From: Avibacterium avium
GTDB taxonomy: Bacteria; Pseudomonadota; Gammaproteobacteria; Enterobacterales; Pasteurellaceae
DNA length: 64,000 nt
NCBI RefSeq assembly: GCF_900454535.1
Contig: NZ_UGSP01000001.1
Coordinates: 803,501-867,500, forward strand
Reading direction: 5' to 3'
Under the pieces are notes generated by a model. The model had not been told where the DNA came from. It saw only the letters and a list, made by a program, of their open reading frames with translations, and did no database searches. Positions 54,749-64,000 of this stretch are shown here, piece by piece; within the stretch, counting starts at the first letter, position 1; every line of letters starts with the position of its first letter. Made by a program: the position numbers and the translations under genes.

Positions 54749-56451
54749 TTTTTCTCTCCTTGTTGATAGGATAGCGTAGTAAAGTTAATGCTGCCAAAAG
54801 GCGCAAGTTCCAAGCCTTTTACCCGTGAATTCGCAATCAACATTCGTTTTACGTTCGCCACAGGAATGATGGGTAATTCTGACAAAATAATTTCTTGCGC
54901 AATATTATAATAATTGGCGCGCGAACGTAAATGCGTGGTATTTAAAGCGCGGTTCATTGCATCTTCAAAAGGCGCATAACACCAGTTGGAAAGATTAGTG
55001 ATGTCATTGACTGTGCCGCAGCTTAAAATCGGGCGCATAAAGCTATCGGGATCTAAATTCCCCGCAAGCCAGCCAGTGAGAATCAAATCGTAATCTTCCG
55101 AGCCATTTCGCAGCTGCTCAATTAAATAGGTGCGAGTTACAGGGCGAATGGCTAATTCCACCCCCACTTGTGCCAAATCCCATTTGATTAATTCTGCCAT
55201 TTTGATTGGCGAAGGGTTATACACCTGTTCTTCGTTTAGCACCCACATTGTGAGCTTGAGTTGTTTATCTTGTAAAAAGGCCTTGGCGGCTTTCGGGTTG
55301 TAATCATAGGCAAAATCAGGTGTGTTCACCGTTGCCGCCCAAGAAATATTAGGAATAATATTATTCGCCACACTTGCCGTATTATGATAAATCCGATGAA
55401 TAATACGTTCCCGATCAATACCTTGCGAGATGGCACGGCGCAAATCCAGATCTTTCATCGTAGGTTTCAGGAAATTAAATGCCAAATAAGACAAATTCAT
55501 TCCTTCAGTGGATTTCAAATAATAGCGCTCATCAAATTGTTTTAAAATCCCCAGTTGGCTTACATCAGGGCTAGAAGTGATCTGACATTCGCCATTTAAG
55601 AATTTAATTAAACGCCCTGTTCTGTCTGTGGAAAGATCGATAATAATATGCTCAATTTTTCCTTTTTTACGCCAATAATCTTCATTTCTTGCTAAGCGAA
55701 CATATTGATTTCGCACGAAATTTTGCACTTTATAAGGGCCCGTTCCCACCGGCAAGGTGTCTAGCTGAGAAAGGTTGTCGTCAGCGTTGAGCTGCAAGGC
55801 ATATTCTTGCGAGAAAATAATGGCGTATTGACTGGCAAGGTGAGAAAGAATGGACGCATCGGGCTGAAAAAGCTGGATTTGTACTTGATAGGGTGAAGTG
55901 GCAATCACAGACTCGATTTTTTCGCTCAATTTAATGCTTTCAAAATAAGGGAAACGCACTTTGCGCGCTTGTTCGTGGAAAATACGGTATTGCGGATTTT
56001 TGTAGTCCACCAAGGTTTCTAAAGTAGGCAAATCCGTGTTATGTCCTAGCACGCGATTGAGCGAAAATACCACATCTTCCGCATTAAAATTACGCGTTGG
56101 GGTAAACCAATCTGTTTGGTGAAATTTAATTCCTTTGCGTAAATTAATGGTGATGGTTTTGCCGTCTGCGGACAGGCTATAACTCTGCGCCAGCACTGGC
56201 TCAACGGTTGCGCTGTTATTTTTGATTTCAAATAATTTATTGTAAATCTGCTCGGTTACCACGTTCATACTGGTTCCCGCATCGCTCGTTTGCGGATTGA
56301 AAGATAAACCGTTTGCCTGCGTGCAATAAATTAACCCATTTTGCGTGAGAATTTTTGGCACTTTAGGGGCGCTAAAACTTGGCAAACTGATTAGGCTTGC
56401 ACTCAGCAAAATAGCAGAAACAACGATTTTTCTTATAAACATAACAGGCAT
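54745..56451 (-). CDS. sapA: Antimicrobial-peptide-binding periplasmic protein SapA
   Basis: A 568-residue SBP_bac_5 protein with an N-terminal signal peptide (to about residue 27, SFSAP). NGLIYCTQANGLSFNPQTSD, DAGTSMNVVTEQIYNKLFEI and GIKFHQTDWFTPTRNFNAED match H. influenzae SapA closely. It binds host defense peptides and heme. The ATG at 56451 is kept; an ATG three codons in (56442) is as likely. First gene of sapABCDF, divergent from ycjX with 56 bp between. Confidence 0.93.
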   Translation of the reverse strand: MPVMFIRKIVVSAILLSASLISLPSFSAPKVPKILTQNGLIYCTQANGLSFNPQTSDAGTSMNVVTEQIYNKLFEIKNNSATVEPVLAQSYSLSADGKTITINLRKGIKFHQTDWFTPTRNFNAEDVVFSLNRVLGHNTDLPTLETLVDYKNPQYRIFHEQARKVRFPYFESIKLSEKIESVIATSPYQVQIQLFQPDASILSHLASQYAIIFSQEYALQLNADDNLSQLDTLPVGTGPYKVQNFVRNQYVRLARNEDYWRKKGKIEHIIIDLSTDRTGRLIKFLNGECQITSSPDVSQLGILKQFDERYYLKSTEGMNLSYLAFNFLKPTMKDLDLRRAISQGIDRERIIHRIYHNTASVANNIIPNISWAATVNTPDFAYDYNPKAAKAFLQDKQLKLTMWVLNEEQVYNPSPIKMAELIKWDLAQVGVELAIRPVTRTYLIEQLRNGSEDYDLILTGWLAGNLDPDSFMRPILSCGTVNDITNLSNWCYAPFEDAMNRALNTTHLRSRANYYNIAQEIILSELPIIPVANVKRMLIANSRVKGLELAPFGSINFTTLSYQQGEKK

Positions 56452-56507
56452 ATTTGTGATAAATTATGACGAAATTTTAAAGTATATTAGCGAAATTTAG
56501 AAATAAA

Positions 56508-57911
56508 ATGTTTGATTATATTCAAAAAGAACTGGATAACCTGATTGACCGTGGATTTGACCGCACTTTGCGTTTAGCCGTAACTGGGCTAAGTCGTAGC
56601 GGCAAAACGGCCTTTATTACCAGCCTTGTGAACCAACTTTTGCATATTAATGCGGTGGATAATGCCCATTTACCCTTATTTGATGCAGCGCGCGATAAAC
56701 GGATTTTAGCCGTAAAACGCATTGAACAGCGCACAATGCACATTCCCCGCTTTGAATATGAAACTAATTTGAAATGTTTAACAGACGAGCCACCGCACTG
56801 GCCTGATTCCACCCGTGGCGTGAGTGAAACTCGCTTGGCCATTCGTTACCAACAGCGTGGCTTATGGCGTCATTTAAAAGAAACTAGCACCCTTTATCTT
56901 GATATTTTTGATTACCCAGGGGAATGGCTCTTAGATTTGCCCTTGCTCGAATTAGATTTTCACCAATGGAGCGAACAACAGCGTCAGCTTATACAAGGGC
57001 AACGCCTTGAGTTAGCGCAAAAATGGCTCGAAAAACTCGAAAAAATCGACTTATTTGCGAAAGCCGATGAAGAAGTGCTGGCGCAACTGGCAAAGGATTA
57101 CACGGAATATTTACTTGCTTGTAAAGCGCAGGGCTTGCACTTTATTCAACCGGGGCGTTTTGTTTTAATGGGGGAGCTCGAAGGCTCGCCTGCGGTGCAA
57201 TTCTTTCCCTTGGTTCATCTTAATGCAGAACAATGGCAAGCCTTGAAAAAAGCTGATAGCAATAGCTATTTTGCTTTTTTAACAAAGCGTTACGATTATT
57301 ATTGCCAACATATCGTCAAAGGTTTTTATCGAGATTATTTTTCCACCTTTGATCGCCAAGTGATCTTGGCTGATTGTCTTACCCCGCTTAATCATAGCCA
57401 ACGTGCTTTTCTTGATATGCAAGAAGGCTTGCAAGCACTGTTTAAGAGCTTTCATTATGGCAAACGCACCTTGCTTAACCGCTTATTTTCACCAAAAATT
57501 GATAAATTAATGTTCCTTGCCACTAAAGCGGATCACATTACCAAAGATCAACGCCATAATTTGGTTAGCTTGTTACGCCAGCTTGTACAAGAAGGCGGTC
57601 GTTATGTGGAATATGAAGGCATTGAAACCGCATACAGCGCGATCGCTGCCATTCGCGCCACACAACAGGTTACGGTAAATCAAAATGGCAAGTTTTATCC
57701 TGCGATCCAAGGTGTTCGACAAAAAGATCAGCAAAAAATCACCCTTTACCCCGGGGAAGTGCCAAACCGCTTACCAAATGCACAATTTTGGCAAACTCAA
57801 CATTTTGAATTTGATCAATTTGAACCCCAGCCCCTTGAACAAGGCAACCCCATTCCCCATTTACGAATGGACGCCGTACTGCAATTTTTGCTCGCGGATA
57901 AACTGGATTGA
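56508..57911 (+). CDS. ycjX: YcjX family P-loop protein
   Basis: A 467-residue DUF463 protein with the P-loop AVTGLSRSGKTAFITSL near residue 25, LYLDIFDYPGEWLLDL as switch-like motif and LMFLATKADHITKDQRHN as an NKxD-like motif. It is predicted to bind GTP and belongs to the phage-shock-associated genes in enterobacteria. Paired with ycjF 32 bp downstream and tyrR beyond, as in E. coli. No psp genes are here. Confidence 0.9.
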   Translation: MFDYIQKELDNLIDRGFDRTLRLAVTGLSRSGKTAFITSLVNQLLHINAVDNAHLPLFDAARDKRILAVKRIEQRTMHIPRFEYETNLKCLTDEPPHWPDSTRGVSETRLAIRYQQRGLWRHLKETSTLYLDIFDYPGEWLLDLPLLELDFHQWSEQQRQLIQGQRLELAQKWLEKLEKIDLFAKADEEVLAQLAKDYTEYLLACKAQGLHFIQPGRFVLMGELEGSPAVQFFPLVHLNAEQWQALKKADSNSYFAFLTKRYDYYCQHIVKGFYRDYFSTFDRQVILADCLTPLNHSQRAFLDMQEGLQALFKSFHYGKRTLLNRLFSPKIDKLMFLATKADHITKDQRHNLVSLLRQLVQEGGRYVEYEGIETAYSAIAAIRATQQVTVNQNGKFYPAIQGVRQKDQQKITLYPGEVPNRLPNAQFWQTQHFEFDQFEPQPLEQGNPIPHLRMDAVLQFLLADKLD

Positions 57912-57943
57912 TCGCACCGCATTGATCGTAACGGAGATAAGCA

Positions 57944-59035
57944 ATGAAAAAACAAATTTTTCACACCGCACTTGAAGATCAAGAACAACAAGCCTTTGCG
58001 CCGAAACAAACTTTTTCGCAAGAGAATTTAATTATTGAAGCGGAAGTGGAAGAGGAACTGGGTGATCTCGCACCACAGTTTGAGCAAGCGGTGCAGCCGA
58101 AACCACGTTGGTGGAAAAAATGGCTGGCAGGTTCTGCGCTCTTTTTTGGCGGCGCTGTGATTGCGCAGTCAGTGCAATGGTTGATTGATAGTTGGCAAAA
58201 TCACCAATGGATTTATTTCTCTTTTGCCGTGGCAAGTTGTTCCTTGGTTGCATTGGGAATCAGCGCGATCATCAGCGAATGGCGTAAGCTGGTGAAGTTA
58301 AAAAAACGAATGATCTTGCAAGAGCAAAGCCAAACCTTGCTTAACCGCCAATCTGTACGCCAGCAAACTGTACGCCAACAAAGTGCGGTGGATTTTCAGC
58401 AAGATTTTTCCCCACAAGAAAGTGAAAAAGTCCAACAGCTCTGCCAAGATATTGTGAAAGCAATGGATATTTCGCCACAATCGCCAGAATTGATCCAGTG
58501 GCAAAAACAGGCTAATGAAGGGCATTCCGCTAGTGAAACCGCCTATTTATTCAGCCAAACTGTGCTAAAACCCATTGATAAACAAGCCCAAAAATTAATT
58601 AGCAAAAATGCCATCGAAGCCGCTGCCATTGTTGCAGTTAGCCCTTTGGCGGTGGTCGATGTGTTTTTTATTGCGTGGCGAAATATTCGCTTAATCAATC
58701 AGTTAGCCAAACTTTATCGTATTGAGTTGGGTTATTTCAGCCGTCTGCGTTTATTGCGAATGGTGCTATTAAATATGGCGTTTGCCGGAGCAACAGAAGT
58801 GATCCAAGATATTGGAATGGATTGGCTTTCACAAGATGTTACGGCAAAATTTTCCGCCCGCATTGCCCAAGGTGTTGGCGTGGGGCTGCTTACCGCAAGG
58901 CTTGGTATTAAAGCCATGGAATTCTGCCGTCCGCTTGCCTTTAAGCAAGAAGAACGCCCACGCTTAAAGCATATTCAAAAAGAAGTGCTATCAAATTTAA
59001 AGAGCTTATTGTTGCCAAGTAAAAAAGCAGATTAA
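57944..59035 (+). CDS. ycjF: YcjF (UPF0283/DUF697) membrane protein
   Basis: A 363-residue inner-membrane protein with two helices at about residues 62-82 and 95-113, a glutamine-rich coiled-coil middle and a DUF697-like C-terminal part (AIVAVSPLAVVDVFFIAWRN, then RIAQGVGVGLLTARLGI). Function unknown; always next to ycjX in this group. Confidence 0.9.
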   Translation: MKKQIFHTALEDQEQQAFAPKQTFSQENLIIEAEVEEELGDLAPQFEQAVQPKPRWWKKWLAGSALFFGGAVIAQSVQWLIDSWQNHQWIYFSFAVASCSLVALGISAIISEWRKLVKLKKRMILQEQSQTLLNRQSVRQQTVRQQSAVDFQQDFSPQESEKVQQLCQDIVKAMDISPQSPELIQWQKQANEGHSASETAYLFSQTVLKPIDKQAQKLISKNAIEAAAIVAVSPLAVVDVFFIAWRNIRLINQLAKLYRIELGYFSRLRLLRMVLLNMAFAGATEVIQDIGMDWLSQDVTAKFSARIAQGVGVGLLTARLGIKAMEFCRPLAFKQEERPRLKHIQKEVLSNLKSLLLPSKKAD

Positions 59036-59137
59036 TCTCATATTGTCTGATTAAAATTGTAAATTTTTCTTTCCATTTTTACAGAAAAGTTTACAATGCT
59101 TGCCAGTTTCATCAAAAAATGGCGTGGAGAGCAAGCA

Positions 59138-60082
59138 ATGTCAGCAGAAAAAGATCTTTTTTCACAGGTGGTTACGCAAAGCCACAAAATGCAAGAAGTG
59201 GTGGAAAAAGCCAAAAAATTTGCCCTGCTAGACGCGCCTTTGCTGATTCAAGGTGAAACGGGAACAGGCAAGGATCTCATTGCGAAAGCCTGTCATTTTT
59301 ATAGTCCACGGCGAAAAAATCAATTTATTGCGGTGAATTGTGCGGGGCTGCCAAGTGAAGATGCTGAAAGCGAAATGTTTGGACGCGCCAATGCACAAGC
59401 GGAAAGCCAAGGCTTTTTTGGATATGCTAACGGCGGCACGGTGTTACTTGATAGCGTAGCGGAGTTGCCGTTGAGCTTACAGGCAAAATTATTGCGTTTT
59501 CTAAATGATGGCACGTTTCGCCGCGTAGGTGAGGAGAAAGAGCATTATGCTGATGTGCGTGTGATCTGTACTTCGCAAATTCCCCTTAGCCATTATGTGG
59601 AAAAGGGAAAAATGCGCGAAGATTTATTTCATCGCTTGAATGTGCTGAGTTTAACCATTCCGCCGTTGCGCGAGCGTAAAGAAGATATTCCACAGCTAAC
59701 AGCAATGTTTGTTCAGCAAATCAGCCAAGAATTGGGCATTTCTGCACCGCACTTTGATGAAGCCTTTCTTAATTATCTTACCCATTACACTTGGGCAGGC
59801 AACGTGCGAGAGTTGCATAACGCCTTGTACCGCGCTTGCTCATTGGCTGAAAATAATCAACTGGCTATTGCCGATTTACACTTGGTGGAACAAGAAATTC
59901 CGTTGCCAAGCATTGAGCAATTTGGCAATCAAACCCTTGATGAAATTATGAATAATTTTGAAGCAATGGTATTGCAGAAATTTTATGAAGAATATCCAAG
60001 CACTAGAAAACTGGCTTCAAGATTGGGCGTTTCACACACCGCCATTGCCAATAAATTAAAACAATACAGTATCGGGAAATAG
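59138..60082 (+). CDS. tyrR: Short-form aromatic amino acid regulator TyrR
   Basis: A 314-residue protein with an AAA+ sigma-54-interaction-type domain (LLIQGETGTGKDLIAKACHF; GGTVLLDSVAELPLSLQAKL) and a C-terminal HTH (YPSTRKLASRLGVSHTAIAN). The ACT and PAS domains of E. coli TyrR (513 aa) are missing, as in H. influenzae TyrR, which acts only as repressor. The GAFTGA loop of sigma-54 activators is also absent (the stretch reads SQGFFGYANGG). The ATG at 59138 (MSAEKDLF) has GGAGA 8 bp before it; an ATG at 59096 is upstream. Confidence 0.92.
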   Translation: MSAEKDLFSQVVTQSHKMQEVVEKAKKFALLDAPLLIQGETGTGKDLIAKACHFYSPRRKNQFIAVNCAGLPSEDAESEMFGRANAQAESQGFFGYANGGTVLLDSVAELPLSLQAKLLRFLNDGTFRRVGEEKEHYADVRVICTSQIPLSHYVEKGKMREDLFHRLNVLSLTIPPLRERKEDIPQLTAMFVQQISQELGISAPHFDEAFLNYLTHYTWAGNVRELHNALYRACSLAENNQLAIADLHLVEQEIPLPSIEQFGNQTLDEIMNNFEAMVLQKFYEEYPSTRKLASRLGVSHTAIANKLKQYSIGK

Positions 60083-60103
60083 CAAGCCGCAGAAAGGCTT
60101 TGT

Positions 60104-61495
60104 TTATTTGCTTATATAGTCCGATAAGTGCGGTTGTTTTTTCAGTAATTTTTGCCATTCGCTTTGTTCAATATTCACTTTCAGCAAAAATTCCCCTTGC
60201 TCACTGATTTTTTCTTCACGGATACAATCCATTTCATACAGCCAATGGCGAATTTTGCCCGCTTGTGGCGGCAAGCAAAGCTGTAGTTGCACAATGCTTT
60301 TGCTTAATTTTTGTCGAATGGCATCGAATAATAGGGTAATGCCTTGTTGCAAATGGGCGGAAATATACACCGCAACAGGGCGATTTTGTTCATCATATTC
60401 AATATGCGGAGCAAGGTTTTCCACTTGATCAATTTTGTTATAAACCAGCAAGGTTGGCACTTGAACCGCATTGATTTCTTGCAAAACTTCGTTCACCGCG
60501 TGGATATTTTCTTCTTTTCGCACATCGGCACAATCTACAATGTGTAATAACAAACTGGCTTCCGTGGTTTCTTGCAGCGTGGATTTAAAGGCAGAAACTA
60601 AATCGTGCGGCAGATCTCGGATAAAGCCTACGGTATCCGCCAAAATCGTTGTGCCAATATCGGGAATGCTTAGGCGGCGTAATGTGGGATCAAGGGTGGC
60701 GAAAAGCTGATCCGCTGCATAAACCTCTGCATTTGTGAGCAAATTAAACAGCGTGGATTTGCCGGCATTGGTATAGCCCACTAAGGAAATGGTTGGAATA
60801 TCTGCTTTCTTTCTGGTTTGACGATTTTGATTGCGCTGTTTTTCCACTTTATTCAAGCGATTTTGCAACTGAGCAATGCGAACTTTGATCAAACGGCGAT
60901 CGCTTTCTAGTTGCGTTTCTCCTGGGCCACGCAAACCTACCGCACCTTTTTGCTGATCTAAGCCTGTTTTACGCCGTACTAAACGAGTGGCAAGATGTTT
61001 TAGTTGAGCTAGCTCTACTTGTAATTTTCCCTCGTGAGATCGCGCACGCTGGGCAAAAATATCTAAAATCAGCCCCGTGCGATCCACCACGCGACATTCA
61101 CAAAGGCTTTCTAAATTTCGCGTTTGTGCTGGTGTAAGGCAATGATTTACCAAAATCACATTGGCGTTGTGATCTTTTACCGCTTGGGCAATTTCTTCCG
61201 CTTTGCCCTGACCGATAAAATACTTCGCTTGCGGTGTAGCACGGCTGGTGGTGATAATGGCGGCAATCTCCACTTGAGCGGATTCGGCTAAAAGCTGAAA
61301 CTCAGCCAAATCGTCCAGATTTTTATCCGCAGAAAAAAACGCTTGCACAATAATGCCGCGATCTTGAGGTGGATTTGGTGATGAGAGAGATTGAGAAAAA
61401 GGCGAAAGTGCGGTGGAAATTTCGTCTAAATTTTCTACCGCACTTTTTTCTATCGTGCTTTGTTCTAATAAGCTTGAAATGGTTGGATTATCCAA
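60104..61495 (-). CDS. hflX: Ribosome-associated GTPase HflX
   Basis: A 463-residue GTPase that splits stalled or hibernating ribosomes. It has the HflX N-terminal domain ([53 protein letters not shown]) and the G domain ([29 protein letters not shown]). About 45 low-complexity residues precede the usual start, longer than E. coli HflX. It starts 2 bp after the hfq stop. Confidence 0.95.
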   Translation of the reverse strand: MDNPTISSLLEQSTIEKSAVENLDEISTALSPFSQSLSSPNPPQDRGIIVQAFFSADKNLDDLAEFQLLAESAQVEIAAIITTSRATPQAKYFIGQGKAEEIAQAVKDHNANVILVNHCLTPAQTRNLESLCECRVVDRTGLILDIFAQRARSHEGKLQVELAQLKHLATRLVRRKTGLDQQKGAVGLRGPGETQLESDRRLIKVRIAQLQNRLNKVEKQRNQNRQTRKKADIPTISLVGYTNAGKSTLFNLLTNAEVYAADQLFATLDPTLRRLSIPDIGTTILADTVGFIRDLPHDLVSAFKSTLQETTEASLLLHIVDCADVRKEENIHAVNEVLQEINAVQVPTLLVYNKIDQVENLAPHIEYDEQNRPVAVYISAHLQQGITLLFDAIRQKLSKSIVQLQLCLPPQAGKIRHWLYEMDCIREEKISEQGEFLLKVNIEQSEWQKLLKKQPHLSDYISK

Positions 61496-61497
61496 AA

Positions 61498-61791
61498 TTA
61501 TTCAGCTTGTGCGTCTGCGGCTGCTTCAGCAACAACTTCTTGGTTTGCATTGTGCTGTTGTTGGTGAGCTTGGTTATTGTGATGAGAAACCGCACGCGCA
61601 GGCACAACCGTAGAAATTGCGTGTTTGTAAACCATTTGGTTTACGGTGTTTTTCAATAAGATCACAAATTGATCGAAGGATTCAATTTGTCCTTGTAATT
61701 TAATGCCGTTGACTAAATAAATGGATACAGGAATACGCTCGCGGCGTAATGCGTTTAAATAAGGATCTTGTAATGATTGTCCTTTTGCCAT
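61498..61791 (-). CDS. hfq: RNA chaperone Hfq
   Basis: A 97-residue Sm-like protein. The Sm1 motif is [20 protein letters not shown] and the Sm2 motif is [12 protein letters not shown]. The C-terminal tail is His/Gln/Asn- and Ala-rich ([13 protein letters not shown]). It pairs small RNAs with mRNAs. It sits between miaA and hflX in the usual order, with 105 bp upstream available for its own promoter. Confidence 0.97.
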   Translation of the reverse strand: MAKGQSLQDPYLNALRRERIPVSIYLVNGIKLQGQIESFDQFVILLKNTVNQMVYKHAISTVVPARAVSHHNNQAHQQQHNANQEVVAEAAADAQAE

Positions 61792-61896
61792 TGTTATTTT
61801 CCTTCTTATATTAGTTATAGGGTTTTATGGGAACAAAAATCGTCTCCGTGGCTCAATATAGCAATAATCACGCCTGTTGTCATCACTGAGATTTAA

Positions 61897-62823
61897 TTAT
61901 TTTAACGTTTGCGTCATTTGCTGGAAGGATTTTTCTGGCGCTAAACTATCAAGCCAAGTAATGGGCGACTTCCAACCGCGTAGCCAAGTAATTTGCCGTT
62001 TTGCCAACTGTCGTGTTGCACAAATGCCACGAAAAACCATTTCATCGTGATCGTAATCGCCTTGCAAATATTCCCACATTTGACGATAGCCCACACAGCG
62101 AATGGACGGCAAATCCGCGTGCAAATCGCCACGCTGATAGAGTTTTTCCACTTCTTGCTGAAAGCCTTGCTCAATCATTTTATGAAAACGCTGTTCAATG
62201 CGTTGGTGCAAAATTTGGCGATCCTGCGGAGCAATGGCAAATTGCGTGATCTCATAAGGCAGTGCTTCGCCTTTTTGCTCGGTGAGTTCGGTGAGTGATT
62301 TGCCTGTGAGATAAAACACTTCTAAGGCGCGGTTGATACGCTGGCTATCGTTCGGATTAATGCGTTGTGCCGAAACGGGATCGATTTTTGCCAGCTCTTG
62401 ATGCAAGCCATTCCAACCGATTTGTGCAGCTTTTTGCTCAATTTCTTGACGCAAATTTTCATCTGCCGATGGCAACGGCGAAAGCCCTTCAAGCAAGGCT
62501 TTGTAATAGAGCATAGTGCCGCCCACTAACAAAGGAATTTTGCCTTGCGCCGTGATGTCCGCCATTTCACGCAACGCATCTTGGCGAAAATTTGCCGCAG
62601 AATAGCTTTCGCTGGGATCTTTAATATCAATCAAACGGTGCGGGGCGAGAGTTAGTTCTTCCGCATTGGGTTTTGCCGTACCAATATCCATTCCACGATA
62701 AATTAAAGCAGAATCCACGCTGATCACTTCCACCGGGAAATGTTGGCGTAATTTGATTGCTAAGTCTGTTTTGCCCGAGGCCGTTGGCCCCATTAAGAAA
62801 ATTGCGCGAGGTTTGGCTGACAT
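61897..62823 (-). CDS. miaA: tRNA dimethylallyltransferase MiaA
   Basis: A 308-residue enzyme adding a dimethylallyl group to A37 of tRNAs reading UNN codons. P-loop [33 protein letters not shown] and [13 protein letters not shown] are family landmarks. The ATG at 62823 overlaps the mutL stop (TAATG) and has AGGA upstream; ten extra residues are possible from a start inside mutL. Confidence 0.95.
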   Translation of the reverse strand: MSAKPRAIFLMGPTASGKTDLAIKLRQHFPVEVISVDSALIYRGMDIGTAKPNAEELTLAPHRLIDIKDPSESYSAANFRQDALREMADITAQGKIPLLVGGTMLYYKALLEGLSPLPSADENLRQEIEQKAAQIGWNGLHQELAKIDPVSAQRINPNDSQRINRALEVFYLTGKSLTELTEQKGEALPYEITQFAIAPQDRQILHQRIEQRFHKMIEQGFQQEVEKLYQRGDLHADLPSIRCVGYRQMWEYLQGDYDHDEMVFRGICATRQLAKRQITWLRGWKSPITWLDSLAPEKSFQQMTQTLK

Positions 62824-64000
62824 TATTGTTCCTGATCTAAATAGATTTGCCAATTAATGGTGATAAATAATTGGGATAAATGAAATTCTGCCTGTTGCTG
62901 AGCCAGTTGTTCTGTTTCACTGAGTAAATTCACCGCATCGCTGAAAATCTCAATTTTCGCATAATCCAATTGCTGACAAAGTGCGGTTAAAAATTGCGTG
63001 AAATTATCCACGTTTTGATTGAGCAGATTGCCCACACATTGTTGTAAATTTTGCTGACGCAAACAGCTCGGCACTTTGGTTAAACTGATGCGATGTTGGG
63101 CAAGATTTTCATTAAAATCAAAACCGGCTTGCACAAAGAACGCTTTTTGTTGCTGCCAATGGGCTTGTTGTTCCGTGTCCAAGCGAAACATTATGGGGAT
63201 CAGCAACGCTTGCTGCGGCACATTATTTTGCTGCAGGCTTAATTGAATATGCGTTTGTTGTAATTTTTTAATTGGTAACAGATAAAATTGCTGATTTTGT
63301 TGTAACAACAAGGCCTTATTTTCCACTAAGGCTAAGGTGCGTAGCATATGGTTAGATTGTGCAAGGGGCATTTCAGGTGCAGATTGAATATTGTTTGGCG
63401 CAGCGGTTTGCGTGCTTTGTTGCAATTTCCCTGTTTGTAGCAATTCACCATAAGCTTGACGTTCCTTTTGGGATACCGCAGGCGTTTTGCTGTAATGCTC
63501 AAAGTGCGGGGTAAATTTTGCGGATTTTTCTACCGCACTTTCTTTTGACACTTTTGGCGTATTTTTTTCAGCGCTGCTTTTTCCCACCGTGTTCTGCTCA
63601 TTCCGTTTAGAATAATCAGGCATTGGTTGAAAAATATTTCTTCCTGCCGCCGCACGGTTTATCGAACCCTGATTGGGCTGCCATAAACCTTGTGGCTCTT
63701 GCACTTGGAAAGTATTTCCTTCTCGTTGTGTGGCAGTTTCAGGGGGCGATATTTGTTGTGTAGCAATCTCATTACGCCCTAATTCAAAGCTCGTTTGTAA
63801 AGCATTTTGTACCCCCTGATAAATAAAATCGTGTACCAAGCGAGCTTGCTGAAAACGCACTTCGTGCTTGGTGGGGTGAACGTTCACGTCCACTTCGTTA
63901 GGATTGAGATCAATAAAAAGAATATAAGCTGGGTATTCTTCCGCGCCTAAATAATCGGCATAGGCCTGACGAATAGCGTGGGTGATCACTTTATCGCGCA
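62823..64000 (-). CDS. mutL: DNA mismatch repair protein MutL (C-terminal part, runs off the right edge)
   Basis: The visible 391 codons hold the end of the transducer domain ([20 protein letters not shown], then [20 protein letters not shown]), a Gln/Ser/Thr-rich linker and the C-terminal dimerisation domain. The N-terminal ATPase part lies beyond the edge. The frame is open through 64000 and the GTG near 63989 is internal. MutL couples MutS mismatch recognition to MutH nicking. First of mutL-miaA-hfq-hflX in view. Several USS cores lie in the linker. Confidence 0.95.
   Translation of the reverse strand, partial: RDKVITHAIRQAYADYLGAEEYPAYILFIDLNPNEVDVNVHPTKHEVRFQQARLVHDFIYQGVQNALQTSFELGRNEIATQQISPPETATQREGNTFQVQEPQGLWQPNQGSINRAAAGRNIFQPMPDYSKRNEQNTVGKSSAEKNTPKVSKESAVEKSAKFTPHFEHYSKTPAVSQKERQAYGELLQTGKLQQSTQTAAPNNIQSAPEMPLAQSNHMLRTLALVENKALLLQQNQQFYLLPIKKLQQTHIQLSLQQNNVPQQALLIPIMFRLDTEQQAHWQQQKAFFVQAGFDFNENLAQHRISLTKVPSCLRQQNLQQCVGNLLNQNVDNFTQFLTALCQQLDYAKIEIFSDAVNLLSETEQLAQQQAEFHLSQLFITINWQIYLDQEQ

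Noticed and set aside
60083-60103. Hairpin between tyrR and hflX as terminator
   Set aside because: Only a 4-bp AGCC/GGCT stem with a broken T run is visible, too weak to call.

Overview
The window is a 64 kb piece of a Pasteurellaceae chromosome of the Haemophilus influenzae uptake-signal (Hin-type USS) group. The 9-mer AAGTGCGGT and its complement recur throughout, inside genes and as inverted pairs acting as terminators. Several gene neighbourhoods are also typical of the family: artPIQM, efp/epmB/oapA, a tyrR lacking its N-terminal domain after ycjX-ycjF, sapABCDF, and mutL-miaA-hfq-hflX. I cannot fix the genus from sequence alone. No tRNA, rRNA, CRISPR array, prophage or insertion sequence was seen.

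Left part (1-18.2 kb) is housekeeping. It holds an arginine ABC transporter with an ArgR-like operator, a PerM-type permease, a 240-bp inverted-repeat element, arsC, and arfA with a terminator-like hairpin inside its coding sequence. Next come an LTA-synthase/phosphoethanolamine-transferase-like membrane enzyme, ubiE-ubiJ-ubiB, tatABC, hemB, queCDE under a preQ1 riboswitch, raiA, oapA, epmB and efp. A relBE toxin-antitoxin pair follows in which the toxin start reads ACG instead of ATG.

From 18.3 to 25.9 kb lies an accessory organophosphate-type block: a ROK regulator, a periplasmic histidine acid phosphatase, a four-gene ABC importer and a divergent glycerophosphodiester phosphodiesterase, with a CRP-like site between the divergent genes.

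From about 26 to 51 kb is the main accessory system: a gene set able to take apart sulfated, GalNAc-containing glycosaminoglycan disaccharides (chondroitin/dermatan type). Two exported sulfatases (one Tat, one Sec) and an anaerobic sulfatase-maturating enzyme would strip sulfate. An AgaVWEF phosphotransferase system and a TRAP transporter offer two uptake routes. A cytoplasmic GH88/GH105-type unsaturated uronyl hydrolase would split the disaccharide. The GalNAc half would go through AgaA, AgaS and LacD, with a KbaZ-type protein of uncertain role. The uronate half would go through KduI and a second, RpiB-fold DhuI-like isomerase, then KdgK and Eda. Regulators are KdgR (IclR family) and AgaR (DeoR family); a perfect CRP site, a KdgR-type box and tandem AgaR-like repeats lie in the intergenic regions. 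Proteins of unknown job (DUF2264, a discoidin-like protein, a CBM9-like periplasmic protein, a YgjV-like membrane protein) are embedded. No polysaccharide lyase and no KduD/DhuD reductase is visible here.

The right end (51-64 kb) returns to core genes: sapABCDF, ycjX-ycjF, tyrR, hflX, hfq, miaA and the 3' part of mutL, which runs off the window.
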